A stretch of DNA of 10,407 bases. Source: Fidelibacterota bacterium TMED108 (GTDB taxonomy: Bacteria; Fidelibacterota; Marinisomatia; Marinisomatales; TCS55). A program made the translations under genes and the position numbers. Positions 6,677 through 10,407 of this stretch are shown here, piece by piece (within the stretch, counting starts at the first letter, position 1; each line of letters starts with the position of its first letter). Under the pieces are notes generated by a model, which had not been told where the DNA came from, searched no databases, and saw nothing but the letters and a program-made list of their open reading frames with translations. The stretch covers positions 53,190 to 63,596 of the forward strand of contig NHFJ01000022.1 of assembly GCA_002172545.1 (NCBI GenBank), written 5' to 3'.

Positions 6677-7895
6677 ATGCAATCATATCTCTTTCAACGC
6701 CAAGATCGTAAAGCATTTTATCGCACGCATCAATCATCATTGGCGGTCCACACATATAATATTCGATCTCAGAAGGATCTTCATGGTCTTTGAGGTATTC
6801 ATCTAGGGCAACGTTGTGAATAAACCCAGTTGATCCTTCCCACTTATCCTCCGGCATCGGCTCAGATAAACCAACAACATATTTAAAATTTGGGTATTCT
6901 TTTTCAAGTCTAAGAAAATCGTCATGATAAAACATTTCTCTAGCAGAGCGTGCTCCATAAAAGAAAGTAATTTTTCGTTTTGTTTTTTGTGTATCTAAAA
7001 GATCAAATAAATGACTTCTCATTGGAGCCATTCCAGCACCACCTCCTAAATATATCATTTCGCGATCAGTTTCTTTAGCAAAAAACTCACCAAAAGGTCC
7101 TGAAATTGTAACCTTATCACCTTCTTTAAGGTTAAAAATATAAGAAGATGCAATTCCTGGCGGCACTTGATCCCATAATGCTGGAGGAGGTGTTGCTATT
7201 CTAACATTTAGCATAATTATGTTTCCTTCTGCAGGGTGATTTGCCATTGAATAAGCCCTAAAGCAATCTTCGTCGTTATTAGCAACAACATCCCAAATTT
7301 TAAATTTATCCCAATCTTCGTGGTATTCTTTTTCAACATTAAAATCTTTAAAATTTAAATTATGGTACTCTGGAATATCAATTTGAATATATCCACCTGC
7401 AGTGAAATTTAGATTTTCTCCTGCAGGAAGCTCAAGAACAAGTTCTTTGATAAAGGTAGCAACATTCTTATTTGATCTTACAGTACAATCCCATTTTTGA
7501 ATATTAAAAATCTCATCAGGAACCTGTACTTTCATGTCTTCTTTTACCTTGACCTGGCAAGCCAATCTCCAGTTATCTTTTGCTTCTGTTCTATTAATAT
7601 GGCCTTTTTCGGTAGGAAGTATTTCACCGCCTCCTTCGGTAATTTGACATTTACACATTGCACATGTGCCACCTCCTCCACAAGCAGAAGGAAGGAAAAC
7701 GCTCTCATTTGCTAAAGCAGAAAGTAAGGTAGACCCTGGTCTCACCTTTATTGATTTATCATCATCGCCATTTATGTTTAAAGTTACATTCCCTTGTGGC
7801 AAAAGTTTTGACTCAGCAAGGTTTAACATTAAAACAAGAATTAAAATAACTCCTGTAAATATAGCAACGCCTAAAAATGTTGATACAGTTATCAT
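6660..7895 (-). CDS. nqrF: NqrF, NADH-oxidising subunit of Na+-translocating NADH:quinone oxidoreductase
   Basis: NqrF accepts a hydride from NADH on FAD and passes single electrons to a 2Fe-2S cluster, the entry point of the Na+ pump. The 411 residues match the family (about 408). One N-terminal membrane helix (about 5-26) anchors a cytoplasmic part. The ferredoxin domain has Cys72-x5-Cys78-x2-Cys81 in [14 protein letters not shown] and Cys113 in RLACQV. The flavin domain has RAYSMANHP (213-221) for FAD. The NADH domain has [11 protein letters not shown] (284-294), [12 protein letters not shown], and MCGPPMM (381-387), and the chain ends with the aromatic tail YDSFG typical of NqrF. ATG 7895 overlaps the nqrE stop as ATGA. 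All cofactor residues are intact. Confidence 0.98.
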   Translation of the reverse strand: MITVSTFLGVAIFTGVILILVLMLNLAESKLLPQGNVTLNINGDDDKSIKVRPGSTLLSALANESVFLPSACGGGGTCAMCKCQITEGGGEILPTEKGHINRTEAKDNWRLACQVKVKEDMKVQVPDEIFNIQKWDCTVRSNKNVATFIKELVLELPAGENLNFTAGGYIQIDIPEYHNLNFKDFNVEKEYHEDWDKFKIWDVVANNDEDCFRAYSMANHPAEGNIIMLNVRIATPPPALWDQVPPGIASSYIFNLKEGDKVTISGPFGEFFAKETDREMIYLGGGAGMAPMRSHLFDLLDTQKTKRKITFFYGARSAREMFYHDDFLRLEKEYPNFKYVVGLSEPMPEDKWEGSTGFIHNVALDEYLKDHEDPSEIEYYMCGPPMMIDACDKMLYDLGVERDMIAYDSFG

Positions 7896-8500
7896 AATTG
7901 AATACCCCCAAATGACATAAACGCAATAGAAATTAAGCCTGTTAATAGCATCGTAATACCTACGCCTCTTAATTTCGCAGGTACATTCGAATAACGCAAC
8001 CTATATCGAATAGATGCCATAGCTACGATTGCTAAAAACCAACCTAACCCAGATCCAAAACCAAACACTACAGATTCCATTAAAGTATAGTTACGCTCGA
8101 CAAGAAATAAAGATCCACCTAAAATTGCACAGTTGACTGCAATCAGCGGAAGAAAAATACCTAAGCTTTGATAGAGTGATGGTGAAAATTTATCAATTAC
8201 CATTTCAACAAGCTGTACCATGGCTGCAATTACAGCAATAAATACTATCGGCCTTAAAAAACTTAAGTTAACATCTTCGAAGCCTAGCCAAGCCAGTGCA
8301 CCATCAGCCAAAAGGTATCCATAGATAAACCAATTCACTGGAGCTGTAATCGTCAATACAAAGATCACTGCAAAGCCCAGGCCAATAGATGCGTCAACTT
8401 TTTTTGAAACAGCTAAAAATGAACACATTCCTAAAAAATATGCTAAAAGTATATTTTCAACAAATACCGCTTTAGTTATTAAACTTAAATAATGTTCCAA
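7892..8500 (-). CDS. nqrE: NqrE, membrane subunit E of Na+-NQR, TTG start
   Basis: NqrE is a six-helix inner-membrane subunit that, with its inverted paralogue NqrD, holds an iron centre in mid-membrane through two cysteines from each subunit. The 202 residues include Cys26 in [12 protein letters not shown] and Cys124 in AVNCAILGG. The start codon is TTG (8500-8498): this frame gives [16 protein letters not shown], which matches the conserved MEHY start of NqrE proteins, and AGAGGA lies 7 nt upstream. Using an internal ATG would remove helix 1. It begins 3 nt after the nqrD stop and ends in a 4-nt overlap with nqrF. Confidence 0.97.
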   Translation of the reverse strand: MEHYLSLITKAVFVENILLAYFLGMCSFLAVSKKVDASIGLGFAVIFVLTITAPVNWFIYGYLLADGALAWLGFEDVNLSFLRPIVFIAVIAAMVQLVEMVIDKFSPSLYQSLGIFLPLIAVNCAILGGSLFLVERNYTLMESVVFGFGSGLGWFLAIVAMASIRYRLRYSNVPAKLRGVGITMLLTGLISIAFMSFGGIQL

Positions 8501-8503
8501 TAT

Positions 8504-9130
8504 CTATTCCTCTTCAACGTTACCTAAAATTCTTTGTGCCCATACTATCAATCCTAAGATAATAAATGCGCCAGGACTAAGGACCATCAAGCCCATATTC
8601 TCATATCCTGCTGCATACATCGCTTCAGGAATAACTTTGTACCCGTAAATAGTACCACTTCCCAAAAGCTCTCTAAAAAAAGCTACAGCTATAAGAATGA
8701 TTCCATAGCCCAACCCATTACCTAAACCATCAAGAAAGGACCTCCATGGACCATTCTGCATCGCAAATGCTTCTGCTCTTCCCATGATAATGCAATTAGT
8801 AATTATTAACGAAACAAATACAGTTAATTGCTTGCTTATATCGTACATGTAGGCTTGAAGAATGAGATCTGTTAAAATGACCATAGATGCAATTACAGAC
8901 AATTGTACAATTATTCTAACCTTAGAAGGAATCATTTTCCTTAATAGCGAAATCACTGTATTTGAAATACATAATACAGCTATAACTGCTAGGGTCATAA
9001 CAAACGCAATGTCCAATTTAGTCGTTACTGCAAGCGCTGAACAAATTCCAAGAACTTGTAAGCTTATTGGATTGTTGCTCATCAATGGGTCTGATACCGC
9101 TGCTTTGGATGATTTACTTAGCAATGCCAT
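8504..9130 (-). CDS. nqrD: NqrD, membrane subunit D of Na+-NQR
   Basis: NqrD is the six-helix partner of NqrE, forming the membrane core with the shared iron centre between NqrF's cluster and the NqrC FMN. The 208 residues match the family (about 210). Cys30 in [12 protein letters not shown] and Cys113 in [14 protein letters not shown] are the expected iron ligands. The conserved [12 protein letters not shown] and [12 protein letters not shown] segments are present, and the chain ends in an acidic tail. The start ATG 9130 shares one base with the nqrC stop (TAATG), so translation is probably coupled by re-initiation; no clear Shine-Dalgarno is seen. Confidence 0.97.
   Translation of the reverse strand: MALLSKSSKAAVSDPLMSNNPISLQVLGICSALAVTTKLDIAFVMTLAVIAVLCISNTVISLLRKMIPSKVRIIVQLSVIASMVILTDLILQAYMYDISKQLTVFVSLIITNCIIMGRAEAFAMQNGPWRSFLDGLGNGLGYGIILIAVAFFRELLGSGTIYGYKVIPEAMYAAGYENMGLMVLSPGAFIILGLIVWAQRILGNVEEE
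8508..8513 (-). promoter_or_regulatory. Ribosome binding site that supports the nqrE TTG start
   Basis: AGAGGA on the minus strand, within the last codons of nqrD (the Glu-Glu-Glu tail), spaced 7 nt from TTG 8500-8498. Together with the conserved MEHY N terminus it fixes the unusual start codon of nqrE. Confidence 0.7.
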
Positions 9131-9846
9131 TAGCTATTATAATTCTTTCTAATCCGGACTAAATATGGATTATAAATCTCTAAATCTTTTAACAAAAACT
9201 TGTTTAATCCTCTAGAGGTAATAGTTGCTCCTGAAATACCATCAACTTGATGATATGCTTCATCCGAAGATTCATCAACCTTACCCTTAACAGTTTGAAT
9301 CCCAATCAATGCTCCATTTTCATCAACAAATTTTTTACCTATATAGTTTTGCTGAAACCAGGGTTTATCCACTTCAGCGCCTAAGCCAGGAGTTTCAACA
9401 TGCTTATAAAATGTAATACCTTTAGCAGTTGCACCGTCTGGCTCAATAGCAAAATAACCATACATTGTTCCCCATAATCCTTTTCCTGATATAGGAATGG
9501 CAAAGCCCTCAGTCTTGCCATTGGTCGTTTTTTTATAGATAGGGTAAACGTCATTATCTATTTTAGGATCTATATCTTCAGGAAGCATCCCTTCAACAAT
9601 ATCTCCATTCTTATCAACAACAAAGGATATAACTGAATTCTTAAATATTGCCTCAACATTTTCTGTGGTCCATGATGTATTTTCATCGGGAACAAACCCG
9701 AGTGAGCTTAATATATTTTTTTTAATATCAGCCTGAAAATTTCTTTCAGTTTGCTCTTCAAGGGAGGAATAAACAGATGATAATACGAACGCAAGAACCA
9801 TCGTAATTAGCATAGTAAAAATTATTGTGTATCTATTGCTATGCAT
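9130..9846 (-). CDS. nqrC: NqrC, covalent-FMN subunit of Na+-NQR
   Basis: NqrC carries FMN covalently bound to threonine on the periplasmic side and relays electrons from the NqrD/E iron centre to NqrB. The start chosen is ATG 9846: it begins [16 protein letters not shown], directly giving the single N-terminal helix (about 6-28), and has an AGAAGGG upstream inside nqrB. An upstream in-frame start (9912) would add 22 residues that are only nqrB read in another frame. The protein has 238 residues, somewhat shorter than Vibrio NqrC (about 257). The FMN-binding domain includes GYFAIEPDG, the [14 protein letters not shown] segment and the attachment motif [13 protein letters not shown] with acceptor Thr208. 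It overlaps nqrB by 8 nt and nqrD by 1 nt. Confidence 0.97.
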   Translation of the reverse strand: MHSNRYTIIFTMLITMVLAFVLSSVYSSLEEQTERNFQADIKKNILSSLGFVPDENTSWTTENVEAIFKNSVISFVVDKNGDIVEGMLPEDIDPKIDNDVYPIYKKTTNGKTEGFAIPISGKGLWGTMYGYFAIEPDGATAKGITFYKHVETPGLGAEVDKPWFQQNYIGKKFVDENGALIGIQTVKGKVDESSDEAYHQVDGISGATITSRGLNKFLLKDLEIYNPYLVRIRKNYNS

Positions 9847-10407
9847 GACGCGCAGCCCTTCTTTTGACGTTAGACTGAATAACAAACCAGTCAATGAGAG
9901 CAGCGAAGGCATTTACAAATAAAATTGAGAGCATAACACCTTCAGGATATGCTGGGTTTATTGATCTAATAATAACTGTTAAAGAGCCAAAAATAATACC
10001 ATATATCCATCTGCCTTGATTGGTGTGGCATCCAGTTACCGGCTCCGTTGCCATAAAGACTGTTCCAAAAAGAAAGCTTCCCATGACTATGTGAAAATGA
10101 GGTGGTATTGAAAACATTGTATTTGTTGAAAAAGGAGAAAATAAATTTGTCAAAACTGCTGTAGATACAAGTCCAATCACGGCACCAAAAACAACGCGAA
10201 AATTAATTATTTTCACATACATCAAGAATACTGCACCGAGAATAATTAAAAATTTATTTGTTTCTCCTATCGACCCAGGTACCCATCCCCAAAATAGATT
10301 CCACCATGAAAAATCAAATTGGGTTACGCTTGCCAATAAATTGACAGCGTTCTGACTCAGCTCGCTTGCTGGAACAGCTAGAGCAGTTGCGCCCGAATAT
10401 CCATCTG
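9839..10407 (-). CDS. nqrB: NqrB, C-terminal half (5' end beyond the window)
   Basis: NqrB is the largest membrane subunit; it binds a second covalent FMN and riboflavin and forms the Na+ channel and quinone-side exit. The frame is open to the right edge: about 188 of roughly 410 residues are present, so the N-terminal half and the true start are missing. The fragment begins DGYSGATALAVPASEL, with the FMN acceptor Thr encoded at 10387-10385. It continues with WGWVPGSIGETNK, about five membrane helices, HFHIVMGSFLFGTVFMATEPV, INPAYPEGVMLSILF, and the basic end [17 protein letters not shown] at 10336 could look like a start but lies after the FMN motif, so it is internal. It is cut only by the window; I see no damage. 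Confidence 0.97.
   Translation of the reverse strand, partial: DGYSGATALAVPASELSQNAVNLLASVTQFDFSWWNLFWGWVPGSIGETNKFLIILGAVFLMYVKIINFRVVFGAVIGLVSTAVLTNLFSPFSTNTMFSIPPHFHIVMGSFLFGTVFMATEPVTGCHTNQGRWIYGIIFGSLTVIIRSINPAYPEGVMLSILFVNAFAALIDWFVIQSNVKRRAARHA

Noticed and set aside
7497..7920. Two overlapping plus-strand frames opposite the nqrF ferredoxin domain
   Set aside because: They overlap each other and lie antisense to intact, motif-rich NqrF; no start signals.
9847..9912. 22-residue N-terminal extension of NqrC
   Set aside because: It lies within the nqrB coding region in another frame, is not membrane-topology compatible, and the internal ATG has a ribosome site and gives the expected N terminus.

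Overview
The window is A+T-rich, densely packed bacterial chromosome: 12 protein genes, one or both ends cut by the window, no RNA genes, no mobile elements and no CRISPR. Eleven genes lie on the minus strand and one small gene lies on the plus strand. Genes are separated by 0-80 bases and many overlap. Nqr with an NqrM-type maturation factor, a Na+/H+ antiporter, an NrnA-type DHH phosphatase, the short form of IspH and the PdxS/PdxT route to vitamin B6 together suggest a Gram-negative, probably marine, sodium-dependent bacterium. I cannot fix the phylum. An uncultured FCB-type lineage such as Marinimicrobia or an A+T-rich gammaproteobacterium are both possible, and this is inference only.

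Right part (5603-10407, minus strand): the distal part of a Na+-translocating NADH:quinone oxidoreductase operon, nqrB(partial)-nqrC-nqrD-nqrE-nqrF-apbE. The genes overlap or abut (8 nt, 1 nt, 3-nt gap, 4 nt, 17 nt), so they are almost certainly co-transcribed and partly translationally coupled. NqrF takes electrons from NADH through FAD and a 2Fe-2S cluster. NqrD and NqrE carry the paired membrane cysteines for the intramembrane iron centre. NqrB and NqrC carry SGAT motifs for covalent FMN. ApbE is the flavin transferase that attaches that FMN.

Middle (5360-5619): a 60-residue, four-cysteine, single-TM protein on the plus strand that I identify as NqrM, the NQR maturation factor. It is inverted relative to the nqr operon, overlaps the end of apbE tail-to-tail by 17 bp, and diverges from nhaD. 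A near-consensus sigma70 promoter for the leftward nhaD operon ends two bases before the nqrM start codon.

Left part (1-5359, minus strand): a second apparent operon, nhaD-like antiporter, PduO-type cobalamin adenosyltransferase, nrnA-type DHH phosphatase, ispH, pdxS, pdxT (3' end cut by the window). These genes serve Na+/H+ exchange, B12 activation, nanoRNA/pAp turnover, isoprenoid synthesis and PLP synthesis. The antiporter next to a Na+ pump makes biochemical sense; the rest is a cofactor/housekeeping cluster. I found no clearly new biological system. The most unusual point is the inverted, overlapping placement of nqrM between the two operons.
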